Assembly (NCBI GenBank): GCA_027257055.1
Contig: JAPVLO010000206.1
Coordinates: forward strand, 372,001-436,000
DNA length: 64,000 nucleotides
Direction of reading: 5' to 3'
Source: Cephalopachus bancanus
Taxonomy: Eukaryota; Chordata; Mammalia; Primates; Tarsiidae
The notes under the pieces are model-generated. The model had not been told where the DNA came from and made no database searches. It saw nothing but the letters and a program-made list of their open reading frames with translations. A program made the position numbers and the translations under genes. How positions within the stretch are numbered: position 1 is the stretch's first letter; each line of letters starts with the position of its first letter. This document shows positions 11,481-25,215 of this stretch, in pieces.

Positions 11481-11929
11481 TGGTATATTGACACTGAAAA
11501 CCTTGGATATTCCATTTCTCTCTCCCAAGACCTCAAAATTCCAGTATTGCTAAGGGAATACAAAAGATTTTCTTTCTGACTCTGTCTATAGAAAATGACT
11601 TTCTTCAGGGTCATTGTTAACAGCTTATTGTTTACTTGCTGACGTATTTGTCATTTGACTGTAAAACCAAAACCTAACTTTTTACACAGGTAAGTGTTAC
11701 TGTGAATTCATTCACAAACATTTATTGAACACCTCATCTGCTCAAGACACAGTCTTAGGTTTTGAGTATAGATTGGCAAGCCAGAAATGAACCCTCCTTC
11801 TTGAGGCAGAATTTGGGAATGAAGACATTTTCTACTTTCCACACATACTTATCAATAGATCACCCAAATCTGTCTACCAATTATCTTCAAGTTAAACAAG
11901 GGTTAAGATAAGTCTGTGATGCTGCCTTT
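11481..11929. other. No gene recognised
   Basis: Non-coding sequence between the split MIR and an LTR. It contains 'tttattgaacacctcatctg', which may be another weak MIR fragment. Nothing else was recognised. Confidence 0.4.
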
Positions 11930-12412
11930 ATTAGTCAGATTTCTCCAGAGAAACAGAACCAAAGGGAAATAGGAGATACAGATGATACTAGAATGGTAGG
12001 AAGGAGAAAAAGAGAGAGGGAGAGACAGAGAGAAAGAGAGAGACATTTTGTGGAATTGGCTTACACAATTGTGGGGACTGGCAAGTCTGAAATGTATAGG
12101 AAGACTGACAGGCTGAAAACTCAACCACAAGTTGACACTGCAGTCTTATATCCAAAATCCACAAAGCAGGTCAGCAGACTGAAAATTTAGGCAGGGTCTT
12201 CTGATACAAAATTCCTTTTTCTTTAGGAAACTTTAGACTTTACTATCAAGGCCTTCAACCAAGGCCCACTCACATTATGCAGGGTAAGCTGCTTCACTTA
12301 AAGTCTGCTGATTATAAGATTTAATCACATATAAAACCATCTAAACTAGCATTTGACTAAACAACTGGGCACCATAACCCAGCCAAGGTGATACAGAAAA
12401 TTAACCATCACA
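11930..12412 (-). repeat. ERVL-type (MLT2-like) LTR, antisense
   Basis: Begins 'attagtcagatttctccaga' and ends 'gaaaattaaccatcaca', the reversed ends of the LTR family that is present in sense at 57342-57897. Solitary and non-coding. A GA-rich simple stretch at 12000-12046 lies inside it and generates spurious arginine/glutamate-rich frames. Confidence 0.65.
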
Positions 12413-12589
12413 GTGATCATTAGCCACAGGTGCCCAAAGCCAAAGTGCAAAGGGAAAATCTCAGAAGCCATAAATATATGTTACCTCCAACTGAGGAAAA
12501 ATGTTAACTTAGAGGCTATCTTGAATGCCATTTCTAAATTTACTAAGATTGTGCTTAAATCTGCCCTTTTTTCATATTTGCAAATAACC

Positions 12590-12790
12590 CATACCACCTC
12601 TCTCCATTTTCCCTAGATTCTGCTTATCCCTTTGGTCAAACAATTGCTTCTGCCACTCTACCTCCTGGAATGTTCTTTCTCTCCCTCATGAAAGGCGTTC
12701 ATCAAGACACTTATCCTACACTATGCTTTCCATGGTTCTCCTTATTTAACTTTAGGCTTCCCATGTGTTCTATAACTCATAAAACTTTAG
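12590..12790 (+). repeat. L2-like fragment
   Basis: 'cctcctggaatgttctttct' and 'gacacttatcctacactatg' match the usual decayed L2 3' text. The surrounding 12413-12969 holds nothing else recognisable. Confidence 0.4.
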
Positions 12791-12969
12791 AAGTTAAAGG
12801 GACACTTGTTAGTTAATATAGTCAAATTTTCTCATTTTCCTGATGGGGAAATTGGATGAGGCATGTCTCCTAAAATTGAGGTGAAATCAAACCTATGACT
12901 CATGTCTATTCTCTGCCAACCTCAGACTTTTTCAGATATGGTAGATGGGAGAGAACCATTGCATGCTGG

Positions 12970-13085
12970 AAATAAAACTAGCCTGATGTAAGATATGAGC
13001 TACTGCCCTGGATATAACCAGTGGGTCTTGAAGAAGATTTTTAACTTCTTAGAACCTCAGTTTCTTAATTTGTTAAATTAAGTGT
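12970..13085 (+). repeat. MIR fragment
   Basis: Decayed MIR core with 'tcttagaacctcagtttct' near the end. It is directly followed by a MER20/MER5-like element. Confidence 0.45.
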
Positions 13086-13104
13086 ATTAATTTGTTTTGA
13101 ATCC

Positions 13105-13250
13105 GTCTTTTCAAACTTTGATATGCATACGAATCACTTGAGATCCTGTTGAAAACACAGATTCTAATTCAGTTGATTTGGAGTGGAGCCTGAAATTCTG
13201 ACTTTCTAATCAACTCGACTATGCTATAGGTCCATGAACTATCTTTTGAA
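13105..13250 (+). mobile_element. MER20/MER5-like hAT element
   Basis: 'tcaaactttgatatgcatac', 'gaatcacttgagatcctgtt' and 'gattctaattcagttgattt' follow the MER20/MER5 layout. The 3' end is eroded. Confidence 0.6.
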
Positions 13251-15072
<1,822 letters not shown>

Positions 15073-16611
15073 GGAAGAAACAGATAAGCAAGCAAAGGGT
15101 TGGGAAATATCAAATATAGTTTAACAGATGACAGCAGAATTAAACTCATATTTTGCGTCTGTCTTCTCCAAGAAGGAAAACAAAATGGAAACTTGAAAGG
15201 GTCAGGCAAAGTCAATGTCATGAAGAAGGAATTGCAATTCAGAGCATGTTCTTTGCACGAGTGCACATCTCCAGACCCAGCTGACTAGCATCCCAGGTAG
15301 CAAGAGTGATTTTGATCAACATCAGAACCACTGTATGCTCTCTTGAACAGCAGCAAATGTGGGAGAGATTTTTAAAGTATCTTAATTTTCTAAAGAAAAT
15401 AAGAATGTGCTACATATCATTCATGCATAGTACATTGCAATTTTTTGATGCAAAAGTTGAACGAGACAAGATCCAGTGCTGAGTTTTTATGTGCACCTCT
15501 AAAGATATCACTTTAGGTTGATCTGAAGTCATTCATCAGTGCTATTTGGATTCAGGTGTTGAATAAGCTAAGAATTCCTCTAGCATGTACCATTGTAAAG
15601 ATCAAAGTTTACATTCTTATTCACAACATAATCAGAGGTTTTGTCAAGTACAATTTAGGTATGGTTTTCCTGTAACTGGGTAGTGACCTTACTAAAAATA
15701 AAATCAGGTTAGCACAGCATAACCTGGTCTTTTGAGCTCATGCTGGTGCTGAGTGATCTCTGTCTTCCAAGCTCTCATAAACTCTTTGCCATGAAAGTCT
15801 AGATTTTTTTTCTAAAAATCAAATTGCACACATAAAATGTTCATATCATATAAACATTTGGTAGTAATCAATATAAAACATAACATAGTTTATAATCAAA
15901 ATTACTTTGACAGAGTTGAATGCAAATGTCAAATCAATAAGATAAAATTTAGCAGGGTTAAAAGTAATAAAATATCTATTTTATCATTGCAGGATGATGG
16001 TGACCATCCTTGGAAGATTACCTTGTGTTGGTTTGGTTGATTGTAAATTTAATGTGATTCAACATAGTTTATCCAGCAGTGGCTTCTAAAAGAACCAACA
16101 TACTCTAAGGCAGTATAAAACGAAGTACAATATCCAGATCATGGGGAGTAACTAGGTTTATAAGAGTGCTCCAGTCACTCGTGTGGTGTGTAGCCTAGGG
16201 TGAAATGTTTTGAAAGGCTGCTGATAGCTAAGGCAGTCCCTAAGAGCATTAGGAGACTTAGACGTTTAGAAACTACAGGGAGATTGGCTCTAATTAGCCT
16301 TAACCAAGAGACTTGTCAGTTTATGCCTTGTCAGGTGCAAAAGCTAAATTAGAGGCACAGGATGACATAGGAAGTTTCTAGTGAGGTGAGAATAAAGAGG
16401 GGAGTAGGGCTTAATGGCAAGGCAGAGGGAAGCAGCTACAAATTTATCTTCTGAACTGGAAAGGTGAAAGAGAGTAGTAGGTGGTAAAAGAAAGCAGGAA
16501 GAATGATCTCTTGCAGAAAAGGGAACTTCTATCTCTTTTCGTTTTCTCCTCTGTTGAGGTTATGTAGGTATGGACAGTAGCACCAACAGTAGGAGCTGCC
16601 AATACAGAGGC
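15073..16611. other. No gene recognised
   Basis: AT-rich non-coding sequence. The frame at 15837-16040 is a low-complexity artefact. I saw no repeat termini or exons. Confidence 0.4.
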
Positions 16612-16820
16612 AGCCTAGCACAGTGGTCAGCAGGGTACGCTCTGGAATCAGCCTCCCTCTAAATCATGAGACTGCCACTGAATAGCTACATAACTTTGAG
16701 TATGCCATCGAACCTCTTTGTGCTTCAGGTTTCACATCTATCAGATAGGACTTGTAGTAAGGATTATGCAAGATGACATATGTAAAGCTCTTAGACTTGC
16801 CTTTGGCACATGAGCACCAT
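16612..16820 (+). repeat. MIR SINE, sense
   Basis: 'cctagcacagtggtcagcag', 'actgccactgaatagctaca' and 'aagctcttagacttgccttt' give the full MIR outline. It forms a pair with the antisense MIR at 16835. Confidence 0.75.
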
Positions 16821-16834
16821 GCAAGTTTACCACA

Positions 16835-17045
16835 GATTGAGCTCTTGCTGTACCCTTACATTGTATCATTTGATGCTCAGAGCAGACCTAGTATATATAG
16901 GAGTTCTTGAAATAATCTCTTTACAGATGAGGAAGCTAAAACCATTTGACAGGTTAAGAAACCTGCCCAAAGTTGCTCAGATAAAATAATGTGGGCTTAG
17001 GCAACTCTGATTCAGATATCTGAGATCTTAATCTCTGGGCTTTAC
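16835..17045 (-). repeat. MIR SINE, antisense
   Basis: 'ttgagctcttgctgtaccct', 'tttacagatgaggaagctaa' and 'aagaaacctgcccaaagttg' are reverse-oriented MIR. Together with the preceding sense copy it makes an inverted MIR pair. Confidence 0.75.
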
Positions 17046-18407
17046 CTTTTCTGTAATTGTATGTCGAGTTAACTAAAAAGCCTAGCTCACAACTGTGGAC
17101 AAACTGCCAAAGCAGAGATAATGTTATTGCCTGTGAGTTTTGGAAGGGCTGAAGGCAATACCCACAAAGTCTCATCTCCAACATTAGATAGCATGGGAGG
17201 CTGGAATTTGGACAATGGTACCAATAGTTAAGGAGCAGAGTTCTGGGTAGAGGATCAAGGAACAACTACAAAAGGCAGCATCATGAAAGATTTATAGGTC
17301 AGCTGCACCAGGGTGAGCCATTTGCAACCGGATCACTAGATTCATATGCAGCAACACAAGAAGGATTCGCCAGGAGGAAAAGTCATTTCTCATTATCTGT
17401 GAGAAAAATAAAGCTGTGTCCCCTTAAGCTACTCTTCTTTGGGTTTTATGTTGTATTTTGAATAACTGATAAATGTTTTAAGAACCAGAACAAAGGCTAC
17501 AAAAGCAGAAGACCGAACAAAGAAATGGGAAAGAAGGAGAATAAGCAGTAAGTCTGATGGGAAATTCAACCACAGAATGGATTTCAATCCACTACATCTG
17601 CGATTTGGGCTGCAAGGGACTTTCCTTAGATCATTAATGGTGATTCCAGGAAACATTTTTTAGTGGACGTTCTCTGAATCAATCTTATTTTTGTAAAATC
17701 TCCTGAAAATTAATGGTGGTCCCAGATGTACTGTGTACTTAACCAAGGTGGGTGTACTCCCAAACCTGTTTATGTTATTGTACTTGTTATTGTAAGTCCA
17801 TGTTTTAATTAACTATTATATAAACTGATTACAAAAGTAGTTTCTACAAAAACTAAGTAAAATGACTGGGATGAAGTAATAAATGAGTCACTAAAAACTG
17901 TGCTGCCCAGTAGGATGTGGGTAAGATAATTACAAAAAGGGGGAAAAAATAATTAAATTCTAAGAGGACCCTGTATCCCATTTGTTTCACAAGTATCTTT
18001 CAATATCTCCCTCCATCATTAAGAAACAAAACTGGAAATCACAGATAGTGTATTGCATGTTTTATTTTAGTTAATGTAAAATCCCATCAGCTAAATGATC
18101 CAAGTCGTCTCAGTGGGACCCTGTGTACATTATGCACTAGTTGGTTCATTTAGTAAGACTGTCCAGAATTGAGACATTTGATCTGTCTGGTCTATACTCA
18201 CTGTTATGGTGGCTTCAGTCATTGTGGCAATGACCCCTGTGGCAAGAGTTCTCCTGGCACAGTTCCAAATGCTCATTGTAATTAACACAATAACATTAGT
18301 GCACCCTGCCAAAATTGTTTTGAGTATAGCTTATATTCAAATAAAAGGCCCTAGCCCTACTTCAAAAGATTAGAAGATGGAGTTATATACTTTAAATTAA
18401 AATAACA
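17046..18407. other. No gene recognised
   Basis: The frames at 16954-17265 and 17429-17656 (both minus) resemble no family. The remainder is AT-rich. Nothing else was recognised. Confidence 0.4.
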
Positions 18408-18546
18408 GGTAGGGCACGGTGACTCATGCCTGTACCCCAGCACTTTGAGAAGATGAGGTGAGAGGATCACTTGAGCCCAGGAGTTCAAAACCAGCTCGTA
18501 CAACATAGTGAAACCTCATCTCTACAAAAAAATTAAAAATAAATAA
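18408..18546 (+). mobile_element. FLAM-type free left Alu monomer
   Basis: A single left arm of about 137 bp, 'agggcacggtgactcatgcc' to 'catctctacaaaaaaattaa', with no right arm after the A-rich tail. This fits the fossil monomers that preceded dimeric Alu. Confidence 0.8.
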
Positions 18547-18934
18547 CTCAAAACAAGATAATATGTTTAAGACACATAAGCATTGTTTTAAAAATAATTC
18601 CTGCTTCAGTTGGCTTTGTGTGATTAAACAGCCAGTTACTAGTCCTGATTGTTTTGGTTAGGGGTTCTTCTACATCTGAATTCCCTAGGGCTTTCTAAAA
18701 ATGGCAATATCATGTAGTTACATACATGATACAAGGGATTGTTGAAGGAACTGACAATTGCTCACCTGGAGAGGCAATAGCTTAGAAAGAGAGAGAGAGT
18801 TATCCTGTTTAAGGGAAATTAAATTGCTTCTATGAGACTCTACATAGAATATTCTAGAAATACTGTAAACAAATAGAACAAAACGTAATAAAGACAACAT
18901 AGTATAATAGAAAAAACAATAGCCTTAGTGCCAG

Positions 18935-19140
18935 ACAAACCTTTGGCAAAAATCCTGGCTCTAACCTTGTATGATATATATAAATTGTCAAGTTTCTTCT
19001 AAAAATCTGCATTTTTTTCCTCTCCATAAACCTATAAAAATAATATTTATCTCAAAGAGTTATGAGGAATAAATAAAATTGTGTATCTTAAGCTCCTAGC
19101 ACAGTTTCTGGCATATAATAGTACATAATAAATGGTAGTT
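18935..19140 (+). repeat. MIR SINE, sense
   Basis: 'aaaatcctggctctaacctt', 'ctcaaagagttatgaggaat' and 'ctcctagcacagtttctggc' define a sense MIR. It lies just outside the outer edge of the inverted-repeat arm. Confidence 0.65.
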
Positions 19141-19204
19141 TCCTTCCTCATCTTCCTCTCTGGCCCTGGAGGTACAAAGCAGAAAAAGGCAATTATCTGC
19201 TTAT

Positions 19205-20335
19205 ACACAGTACATCTTAGTGCTTTTATAAATGTGACTAGAACTATAAAAGTTCCTTCTGGATCAAATCCCTACCTTGTAGCAGACTCTGTTGACATTG
19301 TTCCTTGCTCACCCTAAAAGCCATTTAACTCTTTCTTCCTTGTCAGTAGTCCAGAATATTTGTTTTGGATAAATATTCCTCAGCTTCTGGGACAGTCAAC
19401 GTAGCCTCTGGTCTAGGAGTTGGCCTAAATCTAGTCATTTTGTGCCATATTAGATTACCCTTAAGTGAATACACACCCCCTCCTTACAATCTTCAAGAGA
19501 AGAATAGACTTTCTTGCTCCATTGATTTTGAACTTGAAATGGGGGCAGAATTATGACTGTGCCAACTCCAAGCCAAGGAGGCTTTTCCTTCAGGAAGCTT
19601 CTGGCCTCTACTGTAAGATGACACTCCCTGGGTAGCCAGGTCAAACAAAAATGAGTGACACATTCTTGGCTGGCTTTCCAAAACTTGCAGCCTAAAGCAA
19701 AGTCATTTCAGCTGACCTGCAAATACACAAGAAAGAAATGACATGTATTGTTGTATGTCCCTGAGATGATTTGGGGGTTGTTTGTTCAGATGACTGATAC
19801 ACCTGCCTATGAGATATTAGGTAAAACGGACTGGGAAGCTTCTGGGAAATAGTTGTTCTCTCTAGTAAGAGAAAGGTATATGAAGATAAACTCTCTGCTC
19901 AGTGCCACATGCTGATTTTGAATGAAATAGCCAGCTTTTGTTCATGAGGGGAAGGCCAAGAGAATCACAGACACCAGCGAAAAATCAATGAATCAATACC
20001 ACCAACCATCTTCCTTCATGTCTTATAAACTGACAAGAATAAATTCCTACTTGTTTAAGTCATGATTTGCTTGGCTCCTGCAGTTGAATGTTTTCTAACT
20101 AATGCATGTCAATATTGAAACCTAGAACTACTGTACTCTAAGAATTTTTAGTTTTTATGACATAAGCTAAGATACTTGACAATTCCTCAAATTCTCTCTG
20201 GTTTGTGATCAGATGTTGTGCATAATGTTTTTATTTGTGACATCACTGGTTCATTCAGTCAGCATTGCCTGCTAATTCGGCAAATACCAAGGTATTTAGG
20301 ATGTCTTTTCAGGGAACTGGATCCCTCAGAGCTTC
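19205..20335 (+). repeat. Inverted-repeat arm 1
   Basis: The reverse complement of 24245-25025 aligns along this whole stretch, except for about 365 bp here (roughly 19313-19678) that the other arm lacks. By eye, 19794-20253 differs from the other arm at only three positions, while the flanking arm sequence is about 80-88% identical. The arm resembles an old mammalian repeat but I cannot name it. It is non-coding; the frames inside are not conserved between arms. Confidence 0.9.
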
Positions 20336-20559
20336 ATTTCCTTCAAGGACTCATCCTTCACTTTCAGTTGCACTTTGTCCCCACATTGCAATCTTGAATC
20401 TTTTTGATTTGATCACCTTCCAAGAACTTCCACGGTCCTCTCTGCTTCCTTGTCACATCTGAGCCAAAGAAATGTAAAAGTGACATTCCTATGCAAATGT
20501 AAGAGGAGCTGCAACAAGCACCTTTCCACTGACTCCTCATTTCAGAGCTAAACTTGGGC

Positions 20560-21160
20560 CACTGAGAAAGAGCACAAAGTCTGGAGTAAGGCTACCTAAG
20601 TTCAGGTCCCAAGTTTCCCAGCTGCAGGTATATGGACTGTGTCTTAGTTCAGACTGCTGTAAAAAACAACAAACAAACAAACAAACCACCGACTGCGTGA
20701 TTTAAATAACAGACATCTATTTCTTTCAGTTCTGGAGACTGGGAAGTTCAAGATCAAAGTGCAGCAGATTATGATAAGGGCTCTTTTCCTGGCTTGCTAA
20801 TGGCAACCTTCTTACTGTGTCCTCACATGGTGAAAAGAGAAGGAACTCTGATCTCCCTGTATGATAGGACATGAATCTTACCATAAGAGTTCCACCCTCA
20901 CAAGCTCATCTAAACTGAATCACCTCCCAAAGACTCACCTCCAAATATCACACACTGGAGTTAGGCTTCAACACATGAATTTGGTGAGACACAAACATTC
21001 ATTTCATAACAAATGGGTTGTTTGACCCCCTTTACCTCCATGGAACATGGAGATATTAATAATATATACCTCCTATTATTGTTAGGAAGCTTAAATGAGT
21101 TCGTTACATACTAAGTGCCTAGAATGGTACACAGTAAATAACACTTACATAACAATTATC
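20560..21160 (+). repeat. MIR split by a MaLR LTR
   Basis: MIR begins 'gaaagagcacaaagtctgga' and reaches 'ctgcaggtatatggactg' at 20639. It resumes at 21012 with 'aatgggttgtttgaccccct' and 'ttaaatgagttcgttacata'. Confidence 0.7.
20640..21011 (-). repeat. MaLR (MST/THE1-like) solitary LTR, antisense
   Basis: 'tgtcttagttcagactgctg' to 'acattcatttcataaca' is the reversed MST-type LTR, with the internal marks 'ttctggagactgggaagttc' and 'tgtgtcctcacatggtg'. An AAAC run at about 20667-20686 lies near its left end. Solo LTR, non-coding. I could not see a clean 5-bp target duplication. Confidence 0.8.
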
Positions 21161-21449
21161 CAATTTTGTTGCTTGTATCAAAACTTAGAACACTGAAGCT
21201 TATAGAGAGAGAAGATTGGACAGAATTAGGAAGGAGCAGGATGGGGTGCTGGTGAGACGGGACCCTCTGGCTACTATACGGCTTTTGGAATAATAAGATT
21301 TTAGGGTCAGTGGTCTGATGCAAAGCTTAAATATTTTGTATAGTATTTTCATCACCTGAGCCTATTTTTCCTTTTTTTTCTCAGACCAAATCCACATGGC
21401 GGGGAGTCAATTGTCTTTAAATGTCTGGCAATAGGGAACTCATTCCTTC

Positions 21450-22930
21450 TTGAGCTTGTTCATTCCATCAGAAATTTGTATTCTTGGAGTCTCTTACCGA
21501 TGACTTATTGATCCCCATTTTTACATTTTAAGAGTAGAGAGTAAGCCTACTCTCCTACCTGTGTTAGCTCTTTGGACACTTTTTGTGGCATTGTTGTCCA
21601 GCTCCAACCCCTTCTGCCATAGGTCTTTTCCAGTGCTGATAAGCTCTAACATGTGCCAGCTTATACTACAGCACAGCACTTCTATTTAGCCAAGAGTTCA
21701 ATTTGCCCATGTCTCTTGTTCTGTGGACATTATACTATAGCACAGAGCCTCCCAGGGCAGTCCCAGCTTCTCCCTTGTTTTAGAAACTATGCGGCCTGGC
21801 TCGGTGGCTCAGCCTGCAATCCCAGCACTTTGGGAGTCTGAGACAAGTGGATTGCCTGAGTCTGTGGGTTAGAGACCAGTCCGGGTAACTCTGCAAGACC
21901 TCAACTCTACAATAAATCAAAAATCAGCTGGGCATGGTAGTGCGTGCCTATAGTTCCAGCTACTTGGAAGGCTAAGGTGGAAGAATAGCTGGTGCCCAGC
22001 AGGTTGACATTCGGGTAGCCATGAGTATGTCACTGTACTACAGTCTGGGAGACAGAATGAGACTCTAACTCAAAAAAAGAGAAGAAGAAGCTATGCTTCT
22101 GTTGATGCAACCAATACTGATGAATGTCTCTGGCAACCTCCTTAACTTACTCTGCACTTAGTTGGCCTCTGTCTGAATTACTCGTAAACCTCAAATTCCC
22201 TTTCCGTGTTCATCCAAGCAACAAGGAAACTCTGATGCAGACTTTTTGTTTTTACTGCTATTACATTTCATCCTATTAGATGCAGCCTATCACTTTAACC
22301 TGTCAAGGTCTTCCTGTGTTCTGCTTCTGTCACCCACTGTGTTTTCCATCCCACTTAGATCTTTGTCATCTGAAAATTTGATAAGCTTGCTTACTGTTGT
22401 CTTCATTCAAGTCCTTGATAAAACAATGCTATAGATCAGGACATGCCACCAAAAACCTGTCCAAGTTGTCATTGATCCATTAGTCAGCACTCTTTAGTAT
22501 AAAGTTTTAACAAGTTTCAAATAGTACTTATCTATCCATAAAGATTTCCCAAGGCATTTTATCAAATGCAGAAACATCAGGTCTACAACACCTAGAAGTC
22601 CCTGTACCCTATTCTTATTAACAATAATAACAACAACAAAAGAAAATGACAGTTTGAAAGCATGACTATCAGTATTGACAATTTAAATATTTATAAAATT
22701 ACACTGATAATCTGTTATTGAATGATGTATGGTATTTTTTATCCAATGCCCTTTTTTGAAAATCAGAATACACTTGGAGAGTGTTTTCATAGCCAAGGGC
22801 CTAAAAACCACATCCACATCCCTTATGAATTTAGATATGCCTGGACATGTTCAAAAACTGGCTGAACAGGCGCACTGGATGCCTATTTGCTACAAGACTT
22901 TTCAGGAGTTTTATTAGAAGGTCAATGACT
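21450..22930 (-). repeat. L3/CR1 LINE remnant, antisense, interrupted by an Alu
   Basis: Antisense CR1/L3 text: 'ttacatttcatcctattaga', 'tttgtcatctgaaaatttga', 'ttcattcaagtccttgataa', 'aaggcattttatcaaatgca'. On the minus strand, about 22368-22390 encodes a decayed 'LIKFxDD', the reverse-transcriptase catalytic motif region. It is broken by stops and by the Alu at 21791-22083. It fills most of the spacer between the inverted-repeat arms. Confidence 0.75.
21791..22083 (+). mobile_element. Older member of the lineage-specific Alu family
   Basis: A full dimer with 'ctcggtggctcagcctgcaat', lacking one C relative to the usual 'ctcacgcctg', then 'gtggattgcctgag', the linker 'ctacaataaatcaaaaatca' and the ending 'gagactctaactc'. 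These traits are shared with the four young Alus inside the 43-51 kb L1 but this copy is more diverged. Probable duplicated target 'agaa(a/g)ctatg' near 21782 and 22086. Confidence 0.85.
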
Positions 22931-24244
22931 TCACACAATAAGACTAATACCCTACTCCAAAATTATGACCACACGTCTTTGTGAAACTGAAGCCTTCCCT
23001 TAGTCAACCAAATAGTATTCCAGGAGGAAACAGAACATATCTCAAGGACAGAAAAATTGAGCAGCATGAATTGTGTTTGTAGATAATGATTGGACAAAAG
23101 CAATCATTTTCTATTATTGCAGGGTGTGCGTTGCTTGAATTTCCTTTTCCTTTCAGAGAACAAGGAGAAAAATAGAATTCAGGCAACACGGGTTTGAGTC
23201 TTGGCTCTACTACTTAATAACTGTGCCACAGGATTTTTTTTAAAGAACCATTGCTAGTTCCCAATGAAAAATGCATGTTTTATAAATACTACACTTAGAA
23301 AAATAATCTGATCTCGAGTGTGGAATTGTCTGAGAGCTCCCAGTGCACTAACTCTAGCCTCTTCGGCTATCTCTTTCTACTATACAGTTTGAGATTTTAT
23401 ATCTTTGGATATTTCCTTCTCAAGTTATATTCCACTTAAATTTTGTTCCCCAAATATTTTGAAATCTGTTTTTCCAAAGTCCTTAACATTTATCTGACCA
23501 TATCCAGCTTTTCCTTTGCTGATAATCACTGCTTCTAAGTTTCCAAAGTAGTTTTCATTCACTGAAAATGGTTTTTGTAATCCAAACTAAGACTCCACAT
23601 TTTCTTATTTTTGTGCCTACGGGGTTGGTATGAAATGGTGCCTACGGGGTTGGTATGAAAACTTTGGTTTGGGGATCTTGGAAAAGTAAGAGTTTTCTGA
23701 GAAGAAGTCAGAAAGAAAAAAAAAAAGATATTAAGAAACACTCTACTCTCCCCACCCCCAGCCAAACAAGACTGAGCTCAAGGGACTATGGAGCTCTATG
23801 AGAAAATAGAGTCCAACAAAGACTCTGGAAGACTCTGAGAAGAGTCCAGGTGATAAAAAGCAGCCCAGAGTGGGGAAAGGGATACTGCCTTCACTTCCTT
23901 ATGGAGCACTGAGGCTTCTGAGGGCTTGGGTGGCCAAGTGGGGATATCTGCGCCTGGCAGACCTATTCCCATGGAGATCTCTGCAGCTAAGGGAATCCTG
24001 GAGAAACAACAGGAGTCAAAGGGCATGAGCAGATAATTTCCTGCTGTGTTCATGATTTTTCAGGGAAGTACACATCTCCATGATGTACAGTGACATTCTG
24101 TCTCTTGTTCCAGCAGACTGGTTTCTATGAATTAAGGTTTAACTCCATCTTGGATTCCAATCATGAGTCCTTCTTCCATACTTACTACCACCCATGAGGT
24201 CATATTTTCCCCACCATCCCATGAAAACACTATATCACTCACAT
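22931..24244. other. No gene recognised; inner end of the inverted-repeat spacer
   Basis: Holds a perfect 25-bp-period tandem duplication at 23613-23660. 'gagtcttggctctactactt' near 23195 may be a MIR scrap. Frames at 23004-23189, 23559-23765 and 23796-24053 (all minus) show no family features. Confidence 0.4.
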
Positions 24245-25025
24245 TCTGAGGGATACAGTTCCCTGGGGGGACATCCTAAATGTCTGGGTATCTGCTGAAT
24301 TAGCAGCCAGTGCTGATCGAATGAGCCAGTGATGTCACAAATAAAAACATTATGCACAACATCTGATCACAAACCAGAGAGAATTTGGGGAATTGTCAAG
24401 TATCTTAGCTTATGTCATAAAAACTAAAAATTCTTAGAGTTCAGTAGTTCTAGGTTTCAATATTGACATGCATTAGTTAGAAAACATTCAACTGCAGGAG
24501 CCAAGCAAATCATGACTTAAACAAGTAGGAATTTATTCTTGTCAGTTTATAAGACATGAAGGAAGATGGTTGGTGGTATTGATTCATTGATTTTTCGCTG
24601 GTGTCTGTGATTCTCTTGGCCTTCCCCTCATGAACAAAAGCTGGCTATTTCATTCAAACTCAGCATGTGGCACTGAGCAGAGAGTTTATCTTCATATACC
24701 TTTCTCTTACTAGAGAGAACAACTATTTCCCAGAAGCTTCCCAGTCCGTTTTACCTAATATCTCATAGGCAGGTGTATCAGTCATCCAAACAAACAACCC
24801 CAAAATCACCTCAGGGACATACAACAATACATGTCATTTCTTTCTTCTGTATCTGCAGGTTAGCTAGAATGGCTCTGCTTTAGGCTACAGATTTTGACAG
24901 GTCAGCAAGCAACAATGTTCACAGAGTCTGCTACAAGGTGGGGATTTTATACAGAAGGAATTTTGTAGTTCTATTCACATTTATAAAAGCACTAAGATAT
25001 GCTTTTATAAATTATATAAGCACTG
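24245..25025 (-). repeat. Inverted-repeat arm 2
   Basis: Reverse-complement partner of 19205-20335. The tract 24318-24780 is nearly identical to arm 1 (three differences seen over about 460 bp). The outer part (24781-25025) and the innermost part (24245-24317) are clearly more diverged. It lacks the 365-bp segment present in arm 1. Its outer end adjoins an antisense L1 fragment. Confidence 0.9.
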
Positions 25026-25034
25026 TTACATAGG

Positions 25035-25215
25035 CATAGCCAATCCCCTAGCAGCTTTCCACTACTGCCAGTCTCTTTCTTGTAGTATTATGATAATTGT
25101 CTGGGGTCCACTTATGAGTGAGAACATGTGGTACTCGGTTCTTTGTTTTTGTGGTAGATCACTGAGTATTATAAACTCTAAGTCCATCCAAGTTGCTGTG
25201 ACGTTCATAATTTTA
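25035..25215 (-). repeat. L1 3' fragment, antisense
   Basis: 'ccacttatgagtgagaacat', 'actcggttctttgtttttgt' and 'ctaagtccatccaagttgct' are the reversed end of L1 ORF2 and the start of its 3' region, as in the L1 at 54.3 kb. Both ends are truncated. Confidence 0.8.

Noticed and set aside
11993..12190. Arg/Glu-rich open frame
   Set aside because: Generated by the GA-rich simple stretch inside an antisense ERVL-type LTR.
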